From contig NZ_CAXBOD010000001.1 in NCBI RefSeq assembly GCF_963977235.1, positions 1-64,000 of the forward strand: a stretch of DNA of 64,000 bases, written 5' to 3'. A model generated the notes under the pieces. The model was not told the origin of the DNA, made no database searches, and saw nothing but the letters and a program-made list of their open reading frames with translations. A program made the translations under genes and the position numbers. The stretch is from Albimonas sp963977235 (lineage in GTDB: Bacteria > Pseudomonadota > Alphaproteobacteria > Rhodobacterales > Rhodobacteraceae). Below are positions 47,924 through 57,244 of this stretch, piece after piece. Numbering within the stretch: position 1 is the stretch's first letter; every line of letters begins with the position of its first letter.

Positions 47924-49225
47924 ATGACGATCTCCTCCTCGCTCAACGCCTCCGTCGCAGGCCTGAACGTGAACGCCTCGCGCCTGGCGGCGATCTCGGA
48001 CAACATCGCGAACGCAGGCACTTACGGCTACAAGCGCGCGCAGACCGAGTTCTCCTCGCTGGTCGTGTCTTCGGGCACCGGCAAGTACTCCGCCGGCGGC
48101 GTCACCTCGACCACCACGCGCGCGATCTCGGCCGAAGGCTCGATCGTCTCGACCGAGAATTCGCTCGACCTCGCCGTGGTCGGACGCGGCATGCTGCCGG
48201 TGACGCCGGAAGACGACATCGACTCGGCCTCGCCCGAGCTGCGGCTGAAGCCGACCGATTCCTTTACGCCCAACCAGGACGGCAAACTGATTTCCTCGTC
48301 AGGCTTTGCGCTGCTGGGCTGGCCGCTGGATCAGAACGAGGAGCCGATCAGCCAGCTGCGCGACTCGACCACTGGGCTGGAGCCGGTATCGGTCGCCGCC
48401 TCGCGGTTCGTGGCCTCGCCGACCACCTTCATGGAGTTCGGGATCAACCTCTCGGCAGAGGACACGCGCGCCGGCGCCTCTGGCGATCCGCTGTCGGTGC
48501 CGATCGAATATTTCGACAACTTCGGCGCGTCCGAGACGCTGACCGCCACCTTCACCCCGACGGTGCCTGCCGCGGGCGCCTCGAACGAATGGACAATGGA
48601 GCTTATCGACAGCGCCACCGCGGCGGCTTCGAACCCGATCGCCTCGTTCACGCTGACCTTCAATGACACGCGGGGCCTCGGGGGCGCGCTCGAAACCATC
48701 GTGGTGAATTCCGGCGGCAGCTACGATGTCGCTTCGGGCCTCGCCACGATCAACGTCGATGGCGGCCCGATGGAGATCCAGATGGGCCCCTACGGCAGCA
48801 ACTCCTCGCTGACGCAGTTGTCGGCGGAGTTCGCGCCCTCCTCGATCACCAAAAACGGCAACCGGGCCGGCATCCTGACTTCGATCGAGGTCGACGCCGA
48901 CGGGTTCCTGGTGGGGCTCTACGACACCGGGCTCAGCCGCAAGCTGTTCCAGATCCCGGTGGTCGACGTGCCCAATCCGGACGGGCTGGCGGTGAAGGAC
49001 GGGCAGAGCTTCACGGTCACGCCGCAGTCCGGCGCCTTCTACCTCTGGGATTCGGGCTCCGGACCCGCCGGCATCCTCACCGGCTACGCGCTGGAGGGGT
49101 CGACCACCGACATCGCCGCCGAGCTGACCAGCCTGATCGAGACGCAGCGCGCCTACTCGTCCAACGCCAAGGTCGTCCAGACCGTGGACGAGATGCTGCA
49201 GGAAACCACCAACATCAAGAGATAA
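47924..49225 (+). CDS. flgE: Flagellar hook protein FlgE
   Basis: A 433-aa axial protein. N-terminal helix SLNASVAGLNVNASRLAAIS with DNIANAGTYGYKRAQ, and the C-terminal heptad helix ending LIETQRAYSSNAKVVQTVDE, are the hallmarks of rod/hook proteins. The length and the Asp/Ser/Thr-rich middle fit FlgE. AGAAGGA precedes the ATG. It is followed by flgK-flgL-flgI. Exported by the flagellar type III system; no signal peptide. Confidence 0.93.
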   Translation: MTISSSLNASVAGLNVNASRLAAISDNIANAGTYGYKRAQTEFSSLVVSSGTGKYSAGGVTSTTTRAISAEGSIVSTENSLDLAVVGRGMLPVTPEDDIDSASPELRLKPTDSFTPNQDGKLISSSGFALLGWPLDQNEEPISQLRDSTTGLEPVSVAASRFVASPTTFMEFGINLSAEDTRAGASGDPLSVPIEYFDNFGASETLTATFTPTVPAAGASNEWTMELIDSATAAASNPIASFTLTFNDTRGLGGALETIVVNSGGSYDVASGLATINVDGGPMEIQMGPYGSNSSLTQLSAEFAPSSITKNGNRAGILTSIEVDADGFLVGLYDTGLSRKLFQIPVVDVPNPDGLAVKDGQSFTVTPQSGAFYLWDSGSGPAGILTGYALEGSTTDIAAELTSLIETQRAYSSNAKVVQTVDEMLQETTNIKR

Positions 49226-49231
49226 GCCCCG

Positions 49232-49260
49232 GCCGGCCGCGCGCCATGCGCGCGGCCGGC
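49232..49260 (+). promoter_or_regulatory. 13-bp perfect stem-loop between flgE and flgK
   Basis: Positions 49232-49244 pair perfectly with 49248-49260 around a 3-nt CAT loop, starting 7 bp after the flgE stop. There is no T-run. It could act as a partial terminator or as a barrier to 3' exonucleases so that hook protein outnumbers the junction proteins. Confidence 0.6.
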
Positions 49261-49290
49261 TCCCCCGCCCTTTCGTGACCGGATTCGACC

Positions 49291-50751
49291 ATGAGCATCG
49301 GCGTCGCCCTATCCAACGCCCTCAGCGGCCTCACCGCCTCGAGCAAGCGGGCGGAAGTGATCTCCGACAACGTGGCCAACGCCCTCACGCCAGGCTACGC
49401 GCGGCGGTCGCTGACGGTGTCGTCCGCATCGGCGGCGGGCGAGGGCCGCGGCGTGCGAATGCACGAGGTGGTGCGCGCCATCGACCCCCGCGCGACGTTC
49501 GAGCGGCGCGCAGCCCAATCCAACCTCGGGCGCGACCAGGCTATGGCCAGCCCGCTGTCGGTGCTGGCCGACGCGATCGGCTCGGCCGACCAGGCCGGCT
49601 CGCTCTCCTCCCGCGCCGTGGCGCTCGAGGATGCCATGGCCCGGCTGGCCGAAACGCCCGAGGCCCCCTCCCTACAGCAAGGCGCCGTCACCGCGGCGAA
49701 TGACATGGCGCGGGCGCTGATCAGCGCCTCGCGCGATGTGCAATCGACCCGAATGGACGCCGAGACCGCGGTCACCCGCATGGTCGATCAGGCGAATGAC
49801 GCGCTGGCCCGGATCGACGCGCTGAACGAGGACATCGCGCAAGCCACTGTCGCGGGCGACACAACCGCCGCGCTGGAGGAGGCCCGAGGCGAGGAAATCG
49901 ATCGCCTCGCCGACCTTATCCCGGTGCGCACCGCCCGGCGGGAAAACGGCGTGCTGGCGATCTACACCCCTGGCGGCGCCGCGCTGCTGGAGGGCAGGCC
50001 GGCTTTGCTCGAGTTCGACGCCAAGAGCCTGATCACGGCCGACATGACGCTGGCCTCCGGCGGCCTCAACGCCTTGATCCTGGATGGAAACCCGATCGCT
50101 GCAGGAACGGGCGACGGACCGCTGGACGGCGGCGCCCTGGGGGCGCAATTCGCCATCCGCGACGTGGCCGCTCCCCAGGCGCAGACGCAGCTCGACGCCA
50201 TCGCCCAGGACCTGATCCTCCGCTTCCAGGATCCGGCGGTCGACCCGACGCTCGCCGCCGGCGATCCGGGGCTGTTCACCGACGAAGGTGGCGCCTTCGA
50301 TCCGCTCGACACCGTCGGCCTCGCCGCCCGGATCGAGATCAACATGGCCGTAGACCCAACGCAGGGCGGCGCGGCCTGGCGTATGCGCGACGGCATCAAC
50401 GCGGTCGCCGAGGGGCCGGCCGGTCTCGACACCCTGCCCCGCGCCCACCTCGAATCGCTGCGCGAGGCAGTCGCCACCCCGGCGGGATCCGGCGTCAGCG
50501 GCCTGCGCAGTTTCGGAGACCTGGTCGACTCGATCGCCTCCCTGCGCGCCCGCGCCGCCGCCGACGCCGACGCGGCGGCTGCTTTCACCGACGGCCGCTA
50601 CGCCGTGAAGGCCGAGGCCGAGGCCGCCTCCACCGGCGTCGATTCCGACCGCGAGATGTCCGACCTTCTGCTGGTCGAGCAGGCCTACGCCGCAAATGCC
50701 CGGGTGCTGGAGATCGTCGACAGTCTCCTTCGGCGCCTGCTCGAGATCTGA
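49291..50751 (+). CDS. flgK: Flagellar hook-associated protein FlgK
   Basis: A 486-aa hook-filament junction protein. The N-terminus (ALSNALSGLTASSKRAEVIS, then DNVANALTPGYARR) and the C-terminal helix with LLLVEQAYAANARVLEIVDS are diagnostic for the FlgK/axial family. The middle is Ala/Asp-rich with coiled-coil parts (120-215). It lies 65 bp after flgE, past the stem-loop. Confidence 0.92.
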   Translation: MSIGVALSNALSGLTASSKRAEVISDNVANALTPGYARRSLTVSSASAAGEGRGVRMHEVVRAIDPRATFERRAAQSNLGRDQAMASPLSVLADAIGSADQAGSLSSRAVALEDAMARLAETPEAPSLQQGAVTAANDMARALISASRDVQSTRMDAETAVTRMVDQANDALARIDALNEDIAQATVAGDTTAALEEARGEEIDRLADLIPVRTARRENGVLAIYTPGGAALLEGRPALLEFDAKSLITADMTLASGGLNALILDGNPIAAGTGDGPLDGGALGAQFAIRDVAAPQAQTQLDAIAQDLILRFQDPAVDPTLAAGDPGLFTDEGGAFDPLDTVGLAARIEINMAVDPTQGGAAWRMRDGINAVAEGPAGLDTLPRAHLESLREAVATPAGSGVSGLRSFGDLVDSIASLRARAAADADAAAAFTDGRYAVKAEAEAASTGVDSDREMSDLLLVEQAYAANARVLEIVDSLLRRLLEI

Positions 50752-50833
50752 CGATGCGAGAGATGACCTGCGCCGCCCGGCCGCCCGCGCTCGCGGGCCT
50801 CCGCCCGGCCCATTGCCCCTGGGGAGACAAGGC

Positions 50834-51838
50834 ATGATCACCGGACCGTTGCCCGACCTGGCCGCAACGCTGCGCCTGCAGCGCGACGCCGGGCAGGTGC
50901 GTGTCGCGCTGGAACGTTCTGGACGCGAACTGAACACCGGCAGGAAGGCGGACCTGTTCGCCGCATCGGGCGGCGACCCGCGCCGCCTGCTTGCGATCGA
51001 AGGGTCCCAGGCCCGCGCTGCCCGCGAAACCGAGTCGATCACACTGGCGAAGGGACGCCTGAGCCTGACCCAGGCGGTGATGGGCGGGCTGCAGGACCTC
51101 GCCGACGGCCTCGGCCCGGAGCTTGCCGCTGCAGTGGCTCGCGACGACATGACGTCTGCTCGCCTCCATGCGGCGGGCGCCGAAGACGCGTTCCGCAACG
51201 CCGTTCAGAACCTCAATACCACCTACGCCGGGCGCACCCTGTTCTCAGGCGCCGCGGTCGACCGCCCGGCGCTGGACGACCCGGACGTGATCCTCGCGGA
51301 TGTGGCCGCGGTGCTGGCCGGCGCCGCAGACGCCGCAGACGCAATCGCCCAGGTCGAAACCTACTTTGACGTCGGGGGCGGATTCGACGCACGATACCTC
51401 GGCGCAGCCGAAGATGCGCCGCGGGCCGGCATAGATTCTGGCGACTCCCTCGAGATCTCCCGCCGCGCCGACGATCCGGAGGTGCGCGAGCTTCTGCGCG
51501 GTCTTGCCCTGGCTGCGGCAACGGCTGATTCCGCCTACGCCGGCCCCGCAGGCGCCCAGGGCACACTGTTCGAGGCGGCCGCCGCAACCACAATGTCGGC
51601 GCGCGAGTCGCTGGTGCAGTCCCGCGCCATGCTTGGCCTTTCGGAACAGGCGCTCGAGGACGCTTCGGTGCGCATCTCGGCGCGACGCGACGCGCTGGAT
51701 CTTGCATGGAACGCCGCCACGTCGAAGGATCCCTATGACGCGGCTGCCGAATTTCAGGCGATCGAACAACAGCTGGAACGGATCTTCCTGATCACCTCAC
51801 GCCTCTCGCGCCTGAATCTGACCGACTTCCTGAGGTGA
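50834..51838 (+). CDS. flgL: Flagellar hook-associated protein FlgL
   Basis: A 334-aa flagellin-related junction protein. The N-terminal helix (DLAATLRLQRDAGQVRVALE) and C-terminal helical region (about 240-334, ending FLITSRLSRLNLTDFLR) correspond to the D0/D1 flagellin fold, and NLNTTYAGRTLFSG is the conserved FlgL segment. The ATG is chosen by the GGGGAG/AAGG site just upstream. A small GCCCGCG/CGCGGGC hairpin (50783-50798) separates it from flgK. Confidence 0.9.
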   Translation: MITGPLPDLAATLRLQRDAGQVRVALERSGRELNTGRKADLFAASGGDPRRLLAIEGSQARAARETESITLAKGRLSLTQAVMGGLQDLADGLGPELAAAVARDDMTSARLHAAGAEDAFRNAVQNLNTTYAGRTLFSGAAVDRPALDDPDVILADVAAVLAGAADAADAIAQVETYFDVGGGFDARYLGAAEDAPRAGIDSGDSLEISRRADDPEVRELLRGLALAAATADSAYAGPAGAQGTLFEAAAATTMSARESLVQSRAMLGLSEQALEDASVRISARRDALDLAWNAATSKDPYDAAAEFQAIEQQLERIFLITSRLSRLNLTDFLR

Positions 51839-51869
51839 AGCCCCACGCACGGACGAACGGACACGCAGC

Positions 51870-53162
51870 ATGATGATTCGAGCGACGACGCAGAAAGCGA
51901 CGACGCAAGCGGCGGTGGCAAGCAGATGGCCTCAGTTCGAGGGATGGCGCGCCCTGATCGCGCTTGGCCTCCTGGTCTGCCTTGTCATCTTGCTTGCGGG
52001 GGCGCCCGCAAAGGCGGACGGCGGGCCCGGCTCGGACAACGAGTATGCGCGCCTAGGCGCCGGCGCCGGCGGCGGACCGTTGGCCATGGGCGTGATGGAG
52101 GCGGCGCCCGACGCTTTGCGCGTTCGCCTCAAGGACCTGGTCGAATTCGACGGCGTCCGCGGCAACGACCTGGTCGGCTACGGCCTGGTCGTTGGCCTCA
52201 ACGGCACCGGCGACGGCCTGAGAAACGCCCCCTTCACAGAGGACGCGCTGACCAACTTGCTGGAGCGCCTCGGCGTCAACATCACCGGCGAGCAGTTTCG
52301 TCCCAACAACGTGGCCGCGGTGTTGGTGACCGGCGTGCTGCCGGCCTTCGCCCGGGCCGGCAGTCAGATCGACGTTACTGTCTCGGCCATCGGCGACGCC
52401 GACAGCCTGCAGGGCGGCACCCTGATCATGACCCCGCTGAACGCAGCGGACGGCGAGATCTACGCCGTCGCCCAGGGTTCGGTTCTCGCCGGAGGCGTCA
52501 CCGTGCAAGGCCAGGCCGAGACGATCACCCAGGGCGTGCCGACCGCCGGCGTGATCCCCAACGGCGCCCGGGTCGAGCGGGAGATCGAGTTCTCCTTCGA
52601 CTCCCTGCGCACCATCCGGCTGGCCCTGCGCGAGCCGGACTTTACCACGGCCGCCCGCATCGCCGGTCGCATCAACGAGGCCGCCGGGCGCCCCATCGCG
52701 CGGATGACGGATGCCGGGACGGTGCAACTGGATCTGCCCCGCGCCGGAATGCCGCCTGCCCAGCTGATGTCGGCGCTGGAGAACCTCGAGGTCGCGCCGG
52801 CCCGTCGCGCCCGCGTCGTGGTCGACCAGCGTTCGGGCACGATCGTGCTGGGCGATGACGTCCGCGTCAGCCGCGTGGCGATCAGCCAGGGCAACCTGAC
52901 CCTGCGCATCCGCGAGACCCCGATCGTCTCTCAGCCCAACCCCTTCGCCCCGCGCGGCGCAGAGACCATCGTCGTGCCCCGCACGGACGCCGCCATCGAC
53001 GAGGATCCCGGCACTCCGCTGGCCGTGGTGGGCAACGAGGTCACCCTCTCCCAGCTGGTCGAGGGACTCAATGCGCTGGGCGTGACCCCAAGAGACCTCA
53101 TGGAGATCCTCAAGACAGTGAAGGCCGCTGGCGCCCTGCATGCGGAGTTCATCGTTCAATAG
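51870..53162 (+). CDS. flgI: Flagellar P-ring protein FlgI
   Basis: A 430-aa periplasmic ring protein. A signal peptide with hydrophobic core at about 28-44 ends near PAKADG, after an unusually long N-terminal stretch. The body shows the typical RLKDLVEFDGVRGNDLVGYG, GLVVGLNGTGDG, LPAFARAGSQIDVTVSAIGD and GALHAEFIVQ end. Two adjacent ATGs (51870, 51873) are possible starts. Last visible gene of the flagellar block. Confidence 0.96.
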   Translation: MMIRATTQKATTQAAVASRWPQFEGWRALIALGLLVCLVILLAGAPAKADGGPGSDNEYARLGAGAGGGPLAMGVMEAAPDALRVRLKDLVEFDGVRGNDLVGYGLVVGLNGTGDGLRNAPFTEDALTNLLERLGVNITGEQFRPNNVAAVLVTGVLPAFARAGSQIDVTVSAIGDADSLQGGTLIMTPLNAADGEIYAVAQGSVLAGGVTVQGQAETITQGVPTAGVIPNGARVEREIEFSFDSLRTIRLALREPDFTTAARIAGRINEAAGRPIARMTDAGTVQLDLPRAGMPPAQLMSALENLEVAPARRARVVVDQRSGTIVLGDDVRVSRVAISQGNLTLRIRETPIVSQPNPFAPRGAETIVVPRTDAAIDEDPGTPLAVVGNEVTLSQLVEGLNALGVTPRDLMEILKTVKAAGALHAEFIVQ

Positions 53163-53400
53163 CCGCAGGCAACCTCCAGCAGCCCTCAGCGGCGCAAGAG
53201 CGCTAGTGCGAGCGGCCTAAGGCGCAGGCAGCCGGCCAAGTTGCGCATCGCGCTTCGCTGCGTCCGACCAATGCTGCGAGCAGATGGGCGTGGCCGGAAA
53301 CAAGACCAAGGTCCCCGGTTGAACGACGTGCGACTTCGCCAGCCGCCATGCTCGACCGGTCCCTCCCTCCAGCGCCCCCCGGACACGCGCCACGCGAGCC

Positions 53401-53457
53401 GCCGGCCGACCCGGCGACCCGGGGTGGGTGGGCGGGAGGGTCGCCGGGTCGGCCGGC
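53401..53457. repeat. Perfect 20-bp hairpin with a G-quadruplex motif in the loop
   Basis: 53401-53420 is the exact reverse complement of 53438-53457. The loop and first bases of the right arm (53421-53440) consist of five G-runs of three or four separated by single bases (G4-T-G3-T-G3-C-G3-A-G3), the strongest type of G-quadruplex motif, on the plus strand. It lies 238 bp after flgI and 63 bp before the exonuclease start, so it would be in that gene's 5' leader. No T-tract. The remainder of 53163-53519 holds no gene. Confidence 0.8.
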
Positions 53458-53519
53458 GGCGGACGCGCGCGCGACGGCCGCGACTTGCCGAACGCCCCTC
53501 GCCGCGCCAGTTTCCCGCC

Positions 53520-54527
53520 ATGCGCGCCGCGACAGACCTGCTTGAACTTCGCCCGGAGGGGCTCTTCTGCCCTCCGGCCGGGGTCTACATCGACCCTCAC
53601 CGCCCGGTCGCCCGCGCGGTCGTCACCCATGGCCATGGCGACCACTGCCGCCCCGGCTCCCGCGTCCTGCTGGCCACACCGCAGACTGTGGCCATCGCCG
53701 CCGCCCGCTACGGCCGCGACGCCTTCGCCCGCACCCAGGCCCTCGCGCCCGGCGAGACCCTGCGCCTCAACGACGCCACCATCCGCCTGGTCCCGGCCGG
53801 CCACGTCCTCGGGTCCGCCCAGGTTGTGATCGAGGCGCATGGCCGCCGGGCCGTCGTCTCGGGCGACTACAAGCGCGCGCCCGATCCCACCTGCGCCCCG
53901 TTCGAACCCGTGCCCTGCGACCTGTTCGTCACCGAGGCGACCTTCGGCCTGCCCGTCTTCCGCCACCCGCCCGTGACCGGAGAGATCGCGCGCCTGCTGG
54001 CCTCGGTCGCCGCCCATCCGCAACGCTGCCACGCCATCGGCGCCTATGCCCTTGGAAAGGCTCAGCGCCTGATCGCCGAACTGCGCGCCGCCGGCTGGGA
54101 CCGACCGATCTACCTGCACGGCGCCCTCGTCGGCCTGTGCACTGTCTACGAACGCCACGGCGTCCCGCTCGGCCCGCTGGAGCAGGTCGCCTCCCAGGGC
54201 AAGGCCCTGATGGGCGAGATCGTGCTCGCTCCGCCCGGCGCCCTCAACGACCGCTGGGCGCGCCGCCTGCCAGACCCGGTGATCTGCGCGGCCTCGGGCT
54301 GGATGCGGGTCCGCCAGCGCGCCAAGCAGCGCGGCGTCGAGCTGCCGCTCGTCGTCTCGGACCACGCCGACTGGGACGAGCTGACCGCCACCCTCCTCGA
54401 GACCGGGGCCGAAACCGTCTGGGTCACCCATGGCGCCGAGGAGGCGCTGTGCCACTGGTGCGGCGAGCGGGGGATCGACGCCCGCCCCCTCGCCCTCGCC
54501 GGCCGCGGCGAGGAGGAGGCGATGTAG
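53520..54527 (+). CDS. Ligase-associated DNA exonuclease (MBL/beta-CASP fold)
   Basis: A 335-aa metallo-beta-lactamase-fold nuclease with the metal motif THGHGDHC (near residues 36-43), GHVLGSAQ, SGDYKR and a late SDHADWDEL. The opening LELRPEGLFCPPAGVYIDP is typical of exonucleases encoded beside ATP-dependent ligases. It has no ribosome site, and its leader contains the hairpin at 53401. The stop is immediately followed by the ligase ATG, so the two act together in repair. Confidence 0.9.
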   Translation: MRAATDLLELRPEGLFCPPAGVYIDPHRPVARAVVTHGHGDHCRPGSRVLLATPQTVAIAAARYGRDAFARTQALAPGETLRLNDATIRLVPAGHVLGSAQVVIEAHGRRAVVSGDYKRAPDPTCAPFEPVPCDLFVTEATFGLPVFRHPPVTGEIARLLASVAAHPQRCHAIGAYALGKAQRLIAELRAAGWDRPIYLHGALVGLCTVYERHGVPLGPLEQVASQGKALMGEIVLAPPGALNDRWARRLPDPVICAASGWMRVRQRAKQRGVELPLVVSDHADWDELTATLLETGAETVWVTHGAEEALCHWCGERGIDARPLALAGRGEEEAM

Positions 54528-56108
54528 ATGCAGCCCTTCGCCCACCTTTTGGAGGCGCTGGTCCACACCCCGCGCCGAACCGCCAAGCTTCAGCTGCTGA
54601 AGGATTATTTCCACGACACGCCGGACCCGGACCGCGGCTGGGCGCTGGCGGCGCTGGCCGGGGGGCTGGAACTTCCCAACCTCACCGCCTCGGTGATCCG
54701 GGGCGTGGCCGAGGCGCGGGTCGACCCGGTGCTGTTCCGCCTGTCCTACGATTTCGTCGGCGACCTGGCCGAGACCACAGCCCTGATCTGGCCCGAGCCC
54801 GCGACCCCGCCGGGCCCCGCCCCCGGCCTCGACGAGGTGGTCCGCACGCTCCAGTCGGCCACCCGCTCGGACCGGCCGGGCGTGCTTTCGACCCTGTTCG
54901 ACCGGCTCGACGCCTCCGCCCGCTTTGCGCTGATCAAGCTCTGCACGGGGGGGATGCGCGTCGGCGTCTCCGCCCGCCTCGCGCGCACCGCGCTGGCCGA
55001 GGGCTTCGGCCGCCCGCTGGAGCGGATCGAGGAGCTGTGGTTCGTCCTCGAGGCCCCCTACGCGGACCTGTTCCGCTGGCTGGAAGGCGGGCCCGAGCCC
55101 GACGCGGACCTCTCGCTCGCCTTCCGCCCGATGATGCTGGCCAACCCGATCGAGGACGACCGTCTGGCCGCGCTGACCCCCGCGGACTACGCCGCCGAGA
55201 CCAAATGGGACGGCATCCGCGTGCAGGCCGTGGCGACCGAGACCGGGCGGCGTCTGTATTCGCGCACCGGCGAGGACCTGGGCCCCGCCTTCCCCGACCT
55301 GCTGGACGCGATGACCTGGCGCGGCTGCGTGGACGGCGAGCTGCTGGTCGTCGTCGACGGCCAGGTCCGCCCCTTCGCCGACCTGCAGACCCGGCTGGGC
55401 CGCAAGAAGGTCACCGCGAAGATGCTGGCCGAGCTTCCGGCCCATATCCGCGCCTACGACCTGCTGCACGACGGGACGCGCGACCTGCGCCCGCTGCCCT
55501 ACGACGCCCGCCGCGCCCGTCTGGCCGAATGGGCCGCCGCCCACGACGCCCGGCGCCTCGACCTTTCGCCCGAGATCCGCTTCTCCGACTGGCCCACTCT
55601 GGCCGCCCTTCGCGCCGCCCAGCGCGACGAGGGCGAGGAGGGGCTGATGCTCAAGCGTCGCGACGCGCCCTACACCGGCGGGCGCCCCGTCGGGCCCTGG
55701 TGGAAGTGGAAGCGCGACCCGCTGACCGCCGATTGCGTGCTGATGTATGCCCAGCGCGGGCATGGGCGGCGGTCCTCCTACTACTCCGACTACACCTTCG
55801 GCGCGTGGGAGGAGACCGAGGAGGGCCCCCGCCTCGCCCCCGTCGGCAAGGCCTATTCGGGGTTCACGGACGAGGAGCTGGTGGAGCTCGATCGCTGGGT
55901 CCGCGCCAACATGACCGAGCGCTTCGGCCCGGTTCGCGCGGTGAAGCCCGGCCTGGTGCTGGAGGTCGCCTTCGACGCGCTGCAGGCCTCGGCCCGCCAC
56001 CGCTCGGGCCTGGCGATGCGCTTCCCGCGGATCAAGCGGATCCGCTGGGACAAGCCGATCGAGGAGGCCGACCGGCTGGAGACCCTGCGCGCGATGATCC
56101 CCGGATGA
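54528..56108 (+). CDS. ATP-dependent DNA ligase (repair type)
   Basis: A 526-aa ligase. N-terminal DNA-binding domain (1 to about 200), nucleotidyltransferase domain with the adenylated Lys226 in motif I TKWDGIR, motif III-like CVDGELLV, motif IV EEGLMLKRRD, motif V WWKWKRD, then an OB-fold domain. It belongs to the bacterial group paired with an MBL exonuclease (annotated elsewhere as cisplatin-damage-response ligase), separate from NAD-dependent LigA. The start directly follows the exonuclease stop. Confidence 0.94.
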   Translation: MQPFAHLLEALVHTPRRTAKLQLLKDYFHDTPDPDRGWALAALAGGLELPNLTASVIRGVAEARVDPVLFRLSYDFVGDLAETTALIWPEPATPPGPAPGLDEVVRTLQSATRSDRPGVLSTLFDRLDASARFALIKLCTGGMRVGVSARLARTALAEGFGRPLERIEELWFVLEAPYADLFRWLEGGPEPDADLSLAFRPMMLANPIEDDRLAALTPADYAAETKWDGIRVQAVATETGRRLYSRTGEDLGPAFPDLLDAMTWRGCVDGELLVVVDGQVRPFADLQTRLGRKKVTAKMLAELPAHIRAYDLLHDGTRDLRPLPYDARRARLAEWAAAHDARRLDLSPEIRFSDWPTLAALRAAQRDEGEEGLMLKRRDAPYTGGRPVGPWWKWKRDPLTADCVLMYAQRGHGRRSSYYSDYTFGAWEETEEGPRLAPVGKAYSGFTDEELVELDRWVRANMTERFGPVRAVKPGLVLEVAFDALQASARHRSGLAMRFPRIKRIRWDKPIEEADRLETLRAMIPG

Positions 56109-56218
56109 GCGCGGCAGGCGGGACCGACTCGACAGACCTGGTGGCGCCCGCCCGTCACGGCTTGTCGCGCCGGGCCTTATTCCGCTAGCGTTTCTCAGGT
56201 AGAATTCGAAACGACGAC

Positions 56219-56239
56219 GGGGCCTTGCCGGGCCCCTTT
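56219..56239 (+). terminator. Weak terminator-like hairpin after the ligase gene
   Basis: GGGGCC (56219-56224) pairs with GGCCCC (56231-56236), followed by TTT. It lies 110 bp after the ligase stop. The AT-richer tract at 56180-56212 just before it (with CGTTTC/GAAACG arms) might instead be a promoter region for the next gene. Confidence 0.35.
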
Positions 56240-56351
56240 CACGGAGCGGGACCAGCGTGACGCGATCCATCCTGCATCCGGGAACGGGGCGGCGAGCTCG
56301 CCCCGCGACCGGGGTCCTCAAGGTCCGCCAACGCCTGGCGCGGCGCCTGCC

Positions 56352-57134
56352 ATGAGCGGACCCGCGGCGCTGCCGCTCTACGACTGGCCCGAGATCCGCG
56401 ACGCGACCGACGGGTTGTGGGCGGCCATGTCCCAGCACCTGGCCAGGGCGGGAATCGAGCCGCCCGAGGCGCTCGATCGCGCCCGCCCCGCCGCCGAGCT
56501 GTGGTCGGATCCCTCGCTGCTGTTCGCCCAGGTCGACGCCCATGCCCACGTGGCCGGGGCCGCGGTCGCCACGCGGCTGATCTGCGCGCCGGTCTACGAG
56601 GCCGAAGGCTGCGGCGCCGGGCGCGTGGCGACGGTGTTTCTGGCGCCGCGGGACCAGGCGCGGCGGGGCGGAGCCGCCGGGCTCGCCGCGCTTTCCGGAG
56701 CGCCCTTCGCGGTCGCCGCCGACAGTCTGAGCGGGGAGCCGGCGCTGGTCGACGCGCTGGGCCGGGCGGCGGTGGGGGAGCTGGTGGTCTGTCCCGATCC
56801 GCGCGCGGCGCTGGTGGCGCTGGCCGAGGGCCGGGCGCAGGGCGCGGCCGTCGACGCGCTCAGCTGGGCGCTGGCCCGGGCGCATGAACCTGCGGCGGCC
56901 GAGCTGACCGCCATCGGCTGGTCCGATCCGGCGCCCGCGCCGCCCTTCGTGACCTCGGCCCTGACCGAGACCGGCGTCCGCGCCCGCCTGCGCGCCGCGC
57001 TGGTCGAGACGCTGGTCGACCCCGCGACCGAGGCGATGCGGCGCGAGCTGATGCTGGCCCGCATCGTGGCCTTCGGCGACCCCGACTACGACCCCGCCCG
57101 CCGCCTCGCCGCCCTGGCCCGCGCCCCGGGCTGA
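56352..57134 (+). CDS. PhnD-like substrate-binding-domain protein without signal peptide
   Basis: A 260-aa protein with the fold pattern of the PhnD/SsuA periplasmic-binding family: LPLYDWPEIRDATDGLWAAM opening, LFAQVDAHAHVAG, then GAPFAVAADSLSGEPALVDA and PFVTSALTE in the second lobe. Unlike transport proteins it has no signal peptide or lipobox from the ATG chosen, and no ABC permease or ATPase is near. It may be cytosolic with a sensing or unknown role. No clear ribosome site. Confidence 0.7.
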   Translation: MSGPAALPLYDWPEIRDATDGLWAAMSQHLARAGIEPPEALDRARPAAELWSDPSLLFAQVDAHAHVAGAAVATRLICAPVYEAEGCGAGRVATVFLAPRDQARRGGAAGLAALSGAPFAVAADSLSGEPALVDALGRAAVGELVVCPDPRAALVALAEGRAQGAAVDALSWALARAHEPAAAELTAIGWSDPAPAPPFVTSALTETGVRARLRAALVETLVDPATEAMRRELMLARIVAFGDPDYDPARRLAALARAPG

Positions 57135-57244
57135 GGCCCCCGGCGTCGCCATCCGCGCCACGCAGCGTTTACGATATGGGGGTGGTCGCCCTCCCTCGCG
57201 CAGCCTAGCTTTGGATCAGGAAACGATCACGGGAGGCGAGGCGC

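Noticed and set aside
53217..57161. A minus-strand open frame of about 1,300 codons opposite the exonuclease, ligase and PhnD-like genes
   Set aside because: Same GC artefact; the plus-strand genes carry complete catalytic motifs and tight operon spacing.
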